NCBI RefSeq assembly: GCF_000699445.3
Contig: NC_067200.1
Coordinates: 2,520,450-2,584,449 of the forward strand
Direction: 5' to 3'
DNA from: Schistosoma haematobium
Lineage: Eukaryota > Platyhelminthes > Trematoda > Strigeidida > Schistosomatidae
Length of the DNA stretch: 64,000 nt
Shown here: piece after piece, positions 35,218 through 45,470 of the stretch
Position numbering within the stretch: position 1 is the stretch's first letter
Layout: each line of letters begins with the position of its first letter
The notes under the pieces: generated by a model
Database searches by the model: none
What the model was told of the DNA's origin: nothing
What the model saw: the letters and a program-made list of their open reading frames with translations, nothing else
Made by a program: the position numbers and the translations under genes

Positions 35218-35763
35218 CAGTAAACCCAACTTTTGGTTGGTAGATGGATATCTCGCCTACGCCATAAATGACGTGCGATGTTTTGTTGTATAGGAGTAAA
35301 TTAAAAGAAAGCTAGAGACGAACAGACCAAAACATGGCACAAATCTATGAAGTCACTGACAAGTGGACTGAGTCATGTTGGTAGGTGTAGACTACCTGGT
35401 TGGGGACCGCGAGATGATAGCGACCGATGGTTAGAGACCTTAAATGACATGCCTGAAAATCGTTTGCAATGGCGCAGGTGCAGGTCCTCACTTTGTGTTC
35501 TCCCAAATTCTAATCTTCTGATTTCTTCATGTCCCCTTCTTTTTTCTCTTTCCAAATTTATTTCATTGGATTATACTCGTTGAATAACATCTTCAAACCC
35601 CAATCTTTCCGATTATTGCTTATACTCTTACTACCACTTCCACTACGGGATTTGAATCGACAATTGCATCTCTGTGCTAATGTGGTATGACAACTCGAAC
35701 TGATGTACGTATATACGAAGTTCTACGTTGTTACTGACTGAGATCGGACAAATGATCGTTATT
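35218..35763 (+). repeat. Inverted copy of the LINE 3' fragment
   Basis: 546 bp, nearly perfect reverse complement of 34449-34994 (one substitution noticed, TCGGG/TTGGG). It encodes the same KSLTSGLSHVGRC frame on the + strand. Spacer 34995-35217 is 223 bp. It could be a fold-back insertion or an assembly or library artefact. Confidence 0.85.
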
Positions 35764-35999
35764 GTTATGTATGGTACTTGAAACTTATCATTCAAAACCT
35801 AATCTTGGGCCTCTCGATCATACAACTGAAGAATAAACAGTTATCTAAAGTTTTTAGTAGGTCTTTACTCCATACCAATACAAATAGAAACTTCCTGTTG
35901 CATTAAACTACTCTACAAAAAATACCTAAGTAACCAGTAGACACAACAATTGTATATTAATACATAACTAAGAAAGTAACGGCCATCATTATGTTCTTA

Positions 36000-36365
36000 A
36001 CAGTTGAATTCACAAGATAAGCTAAGCTAGATAGCCGTTTCATTGTAGTATGGGACTCCTCAATTAGGCACATTCATAATCTCGTACATGGAAATCTACT
36101 CAAGGACATTCGATCTCGCGTGCGAACGTTTAACCTCTAGACCACTGAGCCAGCGTTCAACGGTGTTATTGTTTAACTTTAATCAAACCATGATCTTGCG
36201 TAACCTTTCATCCATTGAGTGATGTAGATAAATGTCTCACACCTAACAAGGATTAAACTCCAATGGTCATCAATTCTCACTAGAACTAAAGAAAATCTAT
36301 CTTGAAACAAGTCACAAGTGAGCACAAATACTACAATCCCCGTAAATTCCCATATTGATTATTGT
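36000..36365 (-). mobile_element. SINE-B copy, extended
   Basis: tRNA-like head at about 36085-36150; ribozyme partly deleted (GCCGTTTCATTGTAGTATGG). The extended 5' part runs to 36360. Confidence 0.6.
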
Positions 36366-36429
36366 CATCATTGAAGAGGTTAACTAAACATTACAAACCC
36401 CTGGTATCTAAATCGTATTCCTTACTTTA

Positions 36430-36465
<36 letters not shown>

Positions 36466-36690
36466 GCTTACTTACGCCTGTTACTTACAATAGAGGAGCA
36501 CATGCCGACGACCAGCATTCTCCAACTCACTCTATTCTAGGTGTACCTTTCTAGTCCTATCGAATTGTTATTCATTCTTTTCATGTCTGTCTCCATTTCA
36601 TGTCGTAATATATTCCTTGGTCTTCCACTTCTCCATTAACCTTGAGTATTCCATGTGAGAGCTTGCATTGTGATGTAGTTGGTTACTTTT
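36430..36690 (-). mobile_element. RTE/SR2-like LINE 3' end with long tail
   Basis: TTAC units from 36431 to about 36474 are the tail. Then minus-strand 3' ORF (block GAGGAGCACATGCCGACGAC) follows through the region of the ALTWN motif. Confidence 0.75.
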
Positions 36691-36766
36691 CTCATCAATG
36701 TTTTCTCAATACTAATCAGAAAATCTTATTGTTTACACTACAAATCGACAAACATAGTCAAATCTA

Positions 36767-37009
36767 ATTCACTTGATATTGTTTTACTTGAATCTTCCCA
36801 TTGATGTTTTAGGACTGAAATTGATCAGTCTCTTATTAGCATATGTGCATACTGTGCGTATGCCTCGATATTGCCTTAATTTACAAGCATTATAAGCAAA
36901 GATGGAGTGAACATCAACTCTGAGATGCAGGTACATCCAGCTGACGAGTCCCAAACAGGACGAAACGCGCGTCCTGGATTCCACTGCTAGCCACTATCCA
37001 TCTTTGCTT
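36767..37009. mobile_element. Smα snapback insertion with intact ribozyme
   Basis: Minus-strand Smα (36767 to about 36905) fused to + strand ribozyme region (36906-37009). Flanked by a perfect 13-bp duplication ATAGTCAAATCTA (36754-36766 and 37010-37022). In the reverse direction it has the same ends and nearly the same internal junction as 5634-5886. Confidence 0.85.
36935..36979 (+). ncRNA. Smα hammerhead ribozyme, apparently intact
   Basis: Stem I ATCCAG (36935-36940) pairs perfectly with CTGGAT (36974-36979). The core CTGACGA (36941-36947) is followed by a stem II GTCC/GGAC with loop CAAACA, then GAA. Stem III is the palindrome ACGCGCGT, and cleavage is expected after the C of GTC (36973). 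This matches the compact type I hammerhead known from schistosome Smα repeats. All core residues needed for activity are present. The copy sits in a 243-bp snapback Smα insertion with a 13-bp target duplication. Confidence 0.9.
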
Positions 37010-37374
37010 ATAGTCAAATCTAGTTTATAAATAGTGAATATTTAAGGTGTTTTATTCTATTCATATCATTTTAATCTAACTGTCAATAACAGTTAGTATA
37101 AGAAGTAGTTTTAATGACACATTTCATTCATATATATGTATATGTCCTATACTTAACTAATTCACAATGACTTTAACTAAATGATATCATTGAGATTAGT
37201 ACTATTAGTATTATTATTATTATTGTTAATAATAGAGATAGTCTATTTCAATGCTTTTGCTTATGTCAACCATTACAAATTGAACAGTTTAATTCATTAT
37301 ACTTAATGCAATCACAGGATATAAACAAACAGGTCAATTTATTATTTATAATCTTCTCAATAATAACTTGGTGT

Positions 37375-37765
37375 GTGGTTGTGGAGTTTATTAAGTTATT
37401 TTTTTTATTGGGATCATGGATCGATGAATGTTAGATCACTGTTGAAAACCTGGAAACACTAGACGGCCATTTTGTCTTAGTGTGAGGTTCCTCAAAAATG
37501 TACATCTATGATCCCACATGTGAGACTCGAGCGCAGTATGTTGGGTCTTGTTCACGAACAGTTAACTTGTAGGCCACTGATCTGGACAACTTTCAACGGT
37601 GTTAATGTTTAAATTCAGATAAACCACAAAATTATATAATGTACTGAGGTAGATATTTGTCTCTACCTGATATGGTTTCTTACTAGAACTCCGAGAATTA
37701 CTTCATTAAGCCAATTATTGGTGAGCACATAGTTTCAAAAATGGTTTAACATTCATCAGTTCATG
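37375..37765 (-). mobile_element. SINE-B copy, diverged subfamily
   Basis: TGTGGAGTTTATTAAG start, decayed ribozyme at about 37455-37500, head near 37530-37595. 37023-37374 is AT-rich without features. Confidence 0.6.
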
Positions 37766-37979
37766 ATCTCAATCAAAAATACAATAACAATTCGGTCATT
37801 AATTTCTTTTTAACATTTCACTTCCCAATTTTATTGATTATTTACTCTATGAATCTTTTCTTTTTCTTTTATTGAACTACATGTTTGTAATATGAATATT
37901 TTTTTATTTCAATGAATTGAATAAAATATTGAAAAAAAAAGAAAAGATGCTCAATTAATTAATTGAACAATGAATATGC

Positions 37980-38500
37980 CACAAAAGCCCTTGCACGTCC
38001 GTGAGGAGGAAGAGTCAGCTATCTTTCTCAAAATGTACTCACATGGCCACGTAAATAAAACCCCTCCCACGGAAATCCTACTAACTACCTTCTCTCATTC
38101 ACGGTGTTGTTTAACAAATTGAGAGGACGTAAAACAAATATCCCGTGCTTTAATCGGGTCGCTGGACACAGACAGTCGACCTAGGGGAGTTGGAAAACCC
38201 TCATTCCATACAAATCGTACACATGGATTATGAAATCCTGAAGAAACAAATAGTGTATGAACGAATTGTTGGTCACAGGCAACCATGTGACTGTATCTCC
38301 TGACGTTGCTCCACTACACTACCTTGTGGATCAAACTTTTAGGTCGGTGGTTTCGAGTGTGGCCTTCTAAGTAAATCACGTTGTTCGATTTGGGCACGTG
38401 GTCAGTATCATATCCCTCACAGAAATCGAATAATTTATGTGACGCATATCTATTTGGTGCTTACTTGTACCAATGTTTATGTGTTTAAATGAATAAATAA
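37980..38500 (+). mobile_element. (TAAA)-tailed retroposon of about 530 bp
   Basis: + strand copy ending AAATGAATAAATAATA. Shares all blocks with 32130-32660 in reverse. Confidence 0.65.
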
Positions 38501-38799
38501 TATATAAATTGAAATCTAGGCTAAGCGTTTCGACTTATTTGTGACTCTTCAGACATTTCAATGTGGGTATTCATATCTACACTATAATGTATAATACTTC
38601 GCTTTAATTCTCTATTATTTTTGAATCAATATTCATTATCCACATAATTCATGCCCTTTAGATTAAAACAACTTGGATTATATCTAGTCTAGTGTTAAAT
38701 AGTTAGAAACAACAGGTATATCATTTTGAATGTATTATCAATTCTCTTTGGTGTAAACCAAGTTATCTTTCAAAAAGTTTGGTCTATTATTTTTAACAG

Positions 38800-39195
38800 A
38801 GGGGGTTTTGTGGAGATTTTTAGAAATTTCACTGGTTGAAATCATGAGTCAATTGAAACTAGACTATCATGGAAAACCTGGGAGCACTGGACGGCCGTTT
38901 CTTCCTAGTGTGGGTCTCCTCAGCAGTACGCACCCACTATCCCGCACTCCCCGAGTTTCGAACCCAGGACCTATCAGTTTCGCGTCAGGCGCTTAACCAA
39001 CTAGACCAATGAGCCGGCATCCAGCGGTGTTAATGTCTAACTCCAAACAATCAACGAAGTTGCGCCACCATATACCATTGTCTTCAGTGAGTTGATATGT
39101 CACAACAGTCCTGGTTGAACTCCACTGGTAACGGCTTCTCACTAGAACTCCAGGAGTATTTCTTGAAGTCAGTCACTAGTGAGCAACATAATGTA
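38800..39195 (-). mobile_element. SINE-B complete extended copy
   Basis: Minus strand. 3' end GGGGGTTTTGTGGAGA; ribozyme with core CTGAGGA and GAAAC but mispaired base of stem II (GACC/GGAA). tRNA-like head at about 38945-39020 and the extended 5' part to the TCACTAGTGAGCA block. Confidence 0.72.
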
Positions 39196-39925
39196 CTTTC
39201 TACTTCATTGCTTAACTGAGTATTAGACTAAATTATCTTATTTACTCTCTGAAATAATCATAATCCATGTAGATATACATATATAACATTAGCAAAGTAT
39301 CATTAACTGATTTCATACTTTATGGATGTCACTGATTACCACCACCAGCAACAACAACAACAGATATCGATGAGATTATAATTTATGGACGATCATTAAG
39401 CGACGCTAAAGTAACCCTGAGAGTGTTCACTTAATAACTAAGACCAAATGATGGTTATAAACTAATGTAAAGGATTAGAATTCTGATTCATAGTTGATAG
39501 GATTAAGATTAGAAATTAGATCTAAAGTTTTCATCACGAATTGACATCAACTATAATGCTTAAACTCTATTTGATCAAATTGTAACACGTTGTATTAGTG
39601 TTTATTCGGAAGCAGAAACAATGTGAAACAACAACACAACAGTGAGAACTGGTAACTACCTCTGAATTGAGAACGCGACGTACTGACACAACAGAGATAT
39701 ATTTAAAAATTGAAAGATTCGGTTCTAGTACAAAAAGGAAAGCTTATTACAAAATGAATTTATTCATTGTCCTGCCGGTTCAGTTTGCTTGTTCCTCTTC
39801 TTCTAGTACGTTCACTCTTTGTTGCCCTGTAATGAGGAAAACAAACTCATATTAGTAACGTCATATGTAATGATTTTTAATACCATTACAAAATTTAGAT
39901 GGTGGTTGAAGGTAGTCAACAGGAA

Positions 39926-39970
39926 ACCCTGGACCCGGGTTTCGTGCTACTTGGCACTCGTCAGCAAGAT
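39926..39970 (-). ncRNA. SINE-C hammerhead ribozyme 1, apparently intact
   Basis: Read on the minus strand: stem I ATCTTG/CAGGGT (with G·U pairs), core CTGACGA, stem II GTGC/GCAC with loop CAAGTA, GAA, and palindromic stem III ACCCGGGT with cleavage expected after GGGTC. Every core residue of a type I hammerhead is present. The fold has the same compact design as Smα, but its stem sequences are unrelated to Smα. A tRNA-like head lies upstream on the same strand at 40004-40068. Confidence 0.85.
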
Positions 39971-40270
39971 GTACCCGTAATCTTGTGGGAACTAGTGCTC
40001 CCTGGCGGATTCGATCTCGTGTCACCCAGCTTCACAGTCAGAGACGTTACCACTGAGCTATCCGAGCCATGACTAACCTCCTGTAGGACTGAGATGTAAT
40101 CACAATTGATTGATCACTGGGTGGTGATCAATGTCATGCTTGTCTAGTCCTTATTAGTGCAGATCGAATGCTATCGATCATGTTGCAATGTGGCCACCAG
40201 TCTAGGTGACTCGACACTGCGGGCACTATGTATTGAGATTTAGATGGTAGTTGGAGGTAGTCAACAGGAA

Positions 40271-40315
40271 ACCCTGGACCCGGGTTTCGTGCTACTTGGC
40301 ACTCGTCAGCAAGGT
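40271..40315 (-). ncRNA. SINE-C hammerhead ribozyme 2, apparently intact
   Basis: This is the second ribozyme of the SINE-C dimer, 345 bp from the first. Minus strand: stem I ACCTTG/CAGGGT pairs fully (one G·U), core CTGACGA, stem II GTGC/GCAC, GAA, stem III ACCCGGGT, cleavage triplet GTC. With both sites active, a transcript across the dimer would release a unit-length monomer of about 345 nt. Confidence 0.87.
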
Positions 40316-40699
40316 GCACCTGTAATCTTGAGGGAACTGATGCTCCCTGGCGGATTCGATCTCGTGTCACCCAGCTTCACAGTCAGAGACGTTACCACTG
40401 AGCTATCCGAGCCGTCTAAATCTCAATACATAGTGCCCGCAGTGTCGAGTCACCTAGAGTGGTGGCCACATTGCAACATGATCGATAGCATTCGATCTGC
40501 ACTAATAAGGACTAGACAAGCATGACATTGATCACCACCGAGTGATCAATCAATTGTGACCATTACAAAATGAATAAATAAATTTCACGTCAATATCCAA
40601 GACATATTACCATAAATCTAAATTAGTTTGTCCATAAATTATAATCTCGCCCAGATATCTTTTTCCAAAAAGTTAAAAGTTCCATATTACATGGTGAAT

Positions 40700-40990
40700 A
40701 TGATTAACAAACAATAAAGAAACAAACACATACACACAGGTACACGCACGTACGCACGCTTACACATACGCATACATACATATACAAATGTATACAGATA
40801 CATGTATAATTCCATGTATTTCCTTTTGTTTTCTGTATATAGTTAAAAGTACTGTATGACAATTAGAAAATCTGTGTACGAATTTACGAATCTCTCTCTA
40901 TATAGTTTGTAAGAAATCAATTTTATGATCCTAGATACTACACACACACACACACTTGAACACACACACAAAGTAAGTAAATAAACTTTT
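40700..40990 (+). repeat. CA/TA-rich simple-sequence region
   Basis: Imperfect ACACAC/ACGC/ATAC units at 40725-40795 and CACACACACACAC at about 40940-40953 and 40963-40973. Confidence 0.7.
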
Positions 40991-41069
40991 GTTTTCAAAA
41001 AAAACATTTTTAATTCCTATCCAATATCAAATGAATATTGTTAATATGTAACTGATCTTAAGTAATATT

Positions 41070-41375
41070 AAAGTTTAAGATCATGAGTCGTGAAAAGCAT
41101 TAGACGGCCGTTTCATTCCATTATAGTACTACTCAGTAGTGCGCATCCACGATAACGCATAGCGATATTCGAACCCAGGACTTGTGTGCGAAACTGTTGG
41201 GTCTTGGGTTCGAATCTCGCAGGGCGAGATCGTCAATGCACACTGCTGAGGAGTCTCACAGTAGGACGAAACGGCTGTCCGGTACTTTCAAGTTTTCTAT
41301 GATTGTTTAGCTTCAAGTGATTCATGAATTCAACTAATAAAATTACTTTATTATCCACATAACCCCTTCTGATAT
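41070..41375. mobile_element. SINE-B inverted pair
   Basis: Minus part 41070-41185 and + part about 41190-41375 are head-to-head, close to the tRNA-like region. The + part has the well preserved ribozyme 41240-41285 and ends ACCCCTTCTGATA. Confidence 0.72.
41240..41285 (+). ncRNA. SINE-B hammerhead, good candidate for activity
   Basis: Core CTGAGGA and GAAAC are intact. Stem II is GTCT/GGAC, stem III ACGGCTGT pairs with one wobble, and cleavage triplet is GTC. Stem I ACTG/CGGT pairs fully with a wobble. It is among the best preserved SINE-B ribozymes here. Confidence 0.72.
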
Positions 41376-41575
41376 GAATATTAAGGTGTATGCTGCTGAT
41401 GTTAATAGATATATATAGTATATATCATCAATGGAATGTGAAATGACTAGTGAGAGAAGGTTAAGAAGATTGAAGAGAAGAGAACGAGACCAGAGAATGT
41501 TTGGTGTAGAAACGAAGGAACAGTCAATTTTGAGACCATTGATTGATATTTTGCAAATGAAGTATTTACTGTATG

Positions 41576-41978
41576 CAAAGATGAATAGTGGCTAGCAGTA
41601 GAAACTAGGACGTGCGTTTCGCCCTATTTGCGAAGATAAAAGCAAAAATTATCAAGTGAATTTAAAACTTCATCCTATCACACAGGTAATTGGCTATACA
41701 AAGTCAGTAGTTAAATGGATAACGCAATTTCGTTTGAAACAAACAGTACTGGGTACGGGTCTCAGAGTGAATATCAGGTGCAAGATGCAGGTGCATTCAG
41801 CTGACGAGTCCCAAATAGGACGAAACGCGCTTCCTGGATTCCACAGCTAGTCACAGTCCATCTTTGCTTATAATGCTTATGACCTAAGGCAATATCGAGG
41901 CAATCGGCATAGGATAAGAGACCGATCACTTACAGTCCTAAACATCAATGGGAAGGTTCAAGTAAGCAATACCAAGTG
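41576..41978 (+). mobile_element. Smα full copy with short inverted 5' piece
   Basis: A short minus-strand ribozyme piece (to about 41632) precedes a complete + unit: A-box-like region AGTTAAATGGATAACGC, B-box-like GGGTACGGGTCTC (decayed), ribozyme 41795-41839, and 3' part to ACCAAGTG. Perfect 13-bp duplication TATTTACTGTATG (41563-41575, 41979-41991). Confidence 0.82.
41795..41839 (+). ncRNA. Smα hammerhead, stem III changed
   Basis: Core CTGACGA, stem II GTCC/GGAC and GAAAC are intact. Stem III reads ACGCGCTT, so one pair is lost and the cleavage triplet becomes TTC instead of GTC. It lies in the fullest Smα copy in the window (41576-41978). Confidence 0.7.
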
Positions 41979-42209
41979 TATTTACTGTATGATTATTAGA
42001 TTTTACAAAGGCGTTTTGTAAGTTTGTACTTAAATACATCCAATTGTTCCCATTTGTTTACTCGTTCACTACAACATTATAATAAATAAGTAACTATTCA
42101 CGAACAATATTTGTTTACAATACAAAAGAAACAATCAAATCATGAAAACCATCCTGAATCTAAGTTCGCTTAAGTAAAAAAAAAACGAAAATTCAATTTT
42201 GTCCATTAG

Positions 42210-42715
42210 TTCATTGTTCTATTTATATTATTTATTTAAACACATAAACATTGGTAAAAACGAGGCTTCAAATAGATATTCGCCATATAAATCATTCGAT
42301 TCGTGTGAAGGATATGATACAGACCAGATGCCCAAATCGAACAAGGTGATTTGCATAGGAGGACACACTCTCATTAATCAACCTGGAAGTCTAATCCAAA
42401 AGGCTCTGGAGCAACGTAAGGAGATGCAGTCACATGGTTGCCTGTGACCAACAATTCGTTCATACACTATTTGTTCCTTTAGGATTCTATAATCCATGTG
42501 TTCCATTTGTGTGGAATGAGGGTCTTCCACCTCCGTTAGGTGAACTGTCTGTATTCACCATCCCGGTTAATGCACCAAACATTCGTTTTTCTTCCTCTCA
42601 ATTTCGTAAGCAACACCATGGATGAGAGAAAGGTAGCGAATTGGTCATCTGTGGGTATGGTTGTATTGACGTGGCTCTGTAAGAGCATTTTGAGAAGGAT
42701 ATTTACCTATACTGC
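42210..42715 (-). mobile_element. (TAAA)-tailed retroposon of about 530 bp
   Basis: Minus-strand copy with TTATTTATTTAAACACAT at its tail side. Confidence 0.65.
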
Positions 42716-42887
42716 GATTCGTATTAAATGGTTTCACATATTTGTTTCTGTATATAATTCCATTGAATCATGAAAACATCATATCGATAGTGGTCATTCC
42801 AGTTAACATACATACATAGAGATAAGTTCATCTATCGACTGTTATCACATATTAGTAATAATTCGCATACTATGTATATAAAGTTGT

Positions 42888-43158
42888 AGTGAGACTATAA
42901 TTTATGGACGAATCAATCATATTTACGATAACACGTCTTAGAGTCTAGCACAAAATTCATTCAACCATTTGGTTAAATAGAGTTTTGGAATTATAGCTTA
43001 TTGTCAGTTGGTGATGAATAGCCTAAATCTAATTCCTAACCTTAACTCCATCAACTGTAAATCATAATCCTTATTCTTCAAACCCCTAGTTATTAAGTGG
43101 GCACTCTCAAGATCAGTCTAGCTTCACTCAATGATCGTCTATAAACGATAATCTCACC
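42888..43158. mobile_element. MITE with exact 8-bp target duplication
   Basis: 271 bp, ends AGTGAGACTATAATTTATGG and, inverted, CGATAATCTCACC. Flanked by AAAGTTGT at 42880-42887 and 43159-43166. Shorter than 31397-31770 through internal deletion. Confidence 0.75.
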
Positions 43159-43274
43159 AAAGTTGTTTCTTTGATATTTATTTAACTGATCATTTGTTTA
43201 TTAGTAAAACTTAAAGTATCATGTTAAACAGACAATGATTGCGTCACTCTATTGTTTATCAAAATAAAAACAAT

Positions 43275-43480
43275 TCATTATATAAGCAATGATGGACAGT
43301 GGCTAGCAGTGGAAACCAGGACGCGCGTTTCATCCTGTTTGGGACTGGTCAGCTGGATGTATCTGCATCTCAGAGTTGATGTTCACTATGGGACTCGAAC
43401 CCAGTACCATTCGCTTGTATCTTCTCATTGAGGTTTAAGACTGCAATTGATCAGTCTGTTATTGGCATTCATTATATTAA
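43275..43480 (-). mobile_element. Smα copy with internal deletion
   Basis: Minus strand. B-box-like GGGTTCGAGTCCC at about 43383-43395 and ribozyme 43314-43358. The part between the head and GACTGATCAATTGCAGTC is shortened. Confidence 0.7.
43314..43358 (-). ncRNA. Smα hammerhead, core-mutated
   Basis: On the minus strand the core reads CTGACCA (G8 replaced). Stem III ACGCGCGT and the GTC site are retained. Likely inactive. Confidence 0.65.
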
Positions 43481-43654
43481 AAAGGTCAATGTGAAAAAGT
43501 GTGTAATATGTGTAATGTTATCTTATAAATCAGATTAAAATCATTTCTAATTACGTAATTATTAATAAGATTGAATCTTGACAATTCTATCCTAAATATA
43601 AGCCCAAAACTCTAAAAGACTTAGAAAATCACTTTGAGATCATAGACCCGATTA

Positions 43655-44165
43655 TTACTTATTTACTTACTTTCACCTGTTAACCCTTGTGGAGGAGTAT
43701 AGGCCCCCGATCAGCATTCTTCATCCAACCCTATCCTGGGCAATCCTTTCCATTTATCCTTTTCAGATCTGCTTCCAATCCCTGACGTAGTGTGTTCTTT
43801 AACCTTCTTCTCTTCTGTTTCCCTTCACGATTCTGAGTTAGAGCTTGCCTCGTGATGCAGTTTGGTGATTTCCGTAATATGTGTCCTATCCACTTCCAAA
43901 GTCTTTTCATAATTTCATCTTCAGATAGAAACTTGTTTGTTTTTGATGGTATCCAGCCAATGGATGTTGAGTATCTTACAGAGAGGATTGTTTTTAAATA
44001 CTTGCATTTTTTGATGATAGTTGTAGTAGTTCTTCACATTTCAGCTCCATACAGTAGGACTGTGTGTGACGTTCGTATTGAAGATTATAACTTGGATATT
44101 GGTTGACAGTTGTTTTGAGTTGCATATGTTCTTCAATTGTAGAAATGCGGCCCTCTGCCTGTAGC
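43655..44165 (-). mobile_element. RTE/SR2-like LINE fragment
   Basis: TTACTTATTTACTTACTTTC tail, then minus-strand ORF remnants up to the STIEEHMQLKTTV-like segment (44100-44160). Confidence 0.7.
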
Positions 44166-44229
44166 TCAGAATTCAATGAGCTAAGTAATCGAATGCAGTC
44201 GTTATAAAGTGCCAACAAATAAATGATAT

Positions 44230-44510
44230 CAGAATAGGTTCTGTGGATAATATAGTAATTTCAATAGTTGAATTCATGAGTCAATTGAAGTCAGACTACC
44301 ATGGAAAACTTGAAAGCACTGGACAGCCGTTTCGTCCTACTGTGGAACTCCTTAATCGTGACTGATAGGTCCTGGGTTCGAATCTCGCGATACCGGTATC
44401 ATGGATGCGCACTGCTGAGGAGTCCCATACAAAGATGTAATGGCAGTTCAGTGCTTCCAAATTTTTCATGGTGGTCTAGCTTCAACTGACTAATGATGTG
44501 AACTATTAAA
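44230..44510. mobile_element. SINE-B inverted pair
   Basis: Minus part (44230 to about 44350) and + part (to 44510) joined near the tRNA-like region; B-box GGGTTCGAATC at about 44373. Ribozymes mutated. 44515-45470 has no feature recognised. Confidence 0.65.
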
Positions 44511-45470
44511 AATAAGTGATTAAAACAAAATCAACCAGCTCTCAAACGAGTGATCTGAGCACCAGACCTTACATACCCTTTATTTTTCAAACCTGAAGAA
44601 CTCATATGCTTATATACATAAAATATGAGACCAAACGACACCATTAATGATAAATGTCACTTGGTATACGACTAGGAGATTCGTAATAGAAGGCTAGGTA
44701 ACAATTTTAATGTGAGCTGACTATAATTTATGAATAGTACTATAACTTAAAAAGCCTGTACATAATGTTACAGTTGCTTCACAAATACACTCAAGAAATA
44801 TATAAACTGATCTCTATCAAAGCAGTTTCTCTAATTGCATAACTTTATACTTTGATGCTTCTTATTACTTGGTGGCTTCAAATCATTTACGTTAGACAAC
44901 TTTTACTGAAACATTCTCAAGCATACTTGATGAAACAGCTAGTTGATTTAGTTGTGTGAGGACGGTTCACGGGTAAACTCAAGGAAGATCTAAGAAGCTC
45001 CAAAAGAACTGAAGGTATTCCATCCAATCATTTTTAAAAAGAATATTGCAGAATCTATACGTATAGCTTCACTATGGGACAAATGCTACAACTCCCTGTA
45101 TTCAGATTAGATGACTATAATGATTTCATTTTTACTAAAAACTATAAATACCTGGAAGTTTTATACCATATTTTACATTGTTTTGGAATAGCACTACTTT
45201 TACTTGTCGTCTATCTTCATATTTGCGACTTAGAGGGTTCCAGAGTTCGAGCGCTCAATTTGTACGCAGTTTAATAAGAACTTAAGCACTAGATATAACA
45301 GGTTGTGAGAAACGTTAATTGTAGATTATCATCATTTTAAGACAGGGATTCTTGGATAAATTGATCATTTTAATTCACAAGCCATTAGAAATATGAACTA
45401 ATGATCTTATATCTGAGAGTCGAAGATCTTCTACACTAATGTAGTAAACAGGATACCATGTAGCATTTTA

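Larger units (their letters stand above)
39895..40558. mobile_element. SINE-C dimer with inverted end, 13-bp target duplication
   Basis: On the minus strand: tRNA-like head (40413-40349), ribozyme 2 (40315-40271), linker and body (about 40245-40080), second head (40068-40004), ribozyme 1 (39970-39926). This is fused to a + strand body segment (40414-40558) that mirrors 40097-40245. Perfect flanking duplication ACCATTACAAAAT (39882-39894 and 40559-40571). Head boxes on the minus strand are TAGCTCAGTGGTAACGTC and GATCGAATCC. Confidence 0.85.
39369..40651. mobile_element. MITE interrupted by SINE-C
   Basis: Ends GATGAGATTATAATTTATGG and, inverted, GTCCATAAATTATAATCTCGC. Flanked by an exact 8-bp duplication CAGATATC (39361-39368 and 40652-40659). 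The SINE-C dimer (39895-40558) is nested inside, so the MITE is older. With SINE-C and its 13-bp duplicate removed it is about 606 bp. Confidence 0.7.
41382..42073 (+). repeat. TG…CA-bounded repeat split by Smα
   Basis: Decayed start near AAGGTGTATGCTG, end CTCGTTCACTACA. The Smα insertion 41576-41978 is at the same internal position as in the copy at 5439-5981. Confidence 0.65.

Noticed and set aside
34629..35583. Pairs of identical 78-aa and 60-aa ORFs on both strands
   Set aside because: Produced by the LINE inverted repeat and its antisense shadow.
36430..36474. TTAC repeat as a telomere-like or regulatory array
   Set aside because: It is the microsatellite tail of an RTE 3' end; the same tail occurs at each intact RTE 3' end.
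40134..40525. Two opposite ORFs encoding the same peptide (…VPAVSSHL…WWPHCNMIDSIRSALIRTRQA)
   Set aside because: They are the two arms of the SINE-C inverted repeat, not genes.
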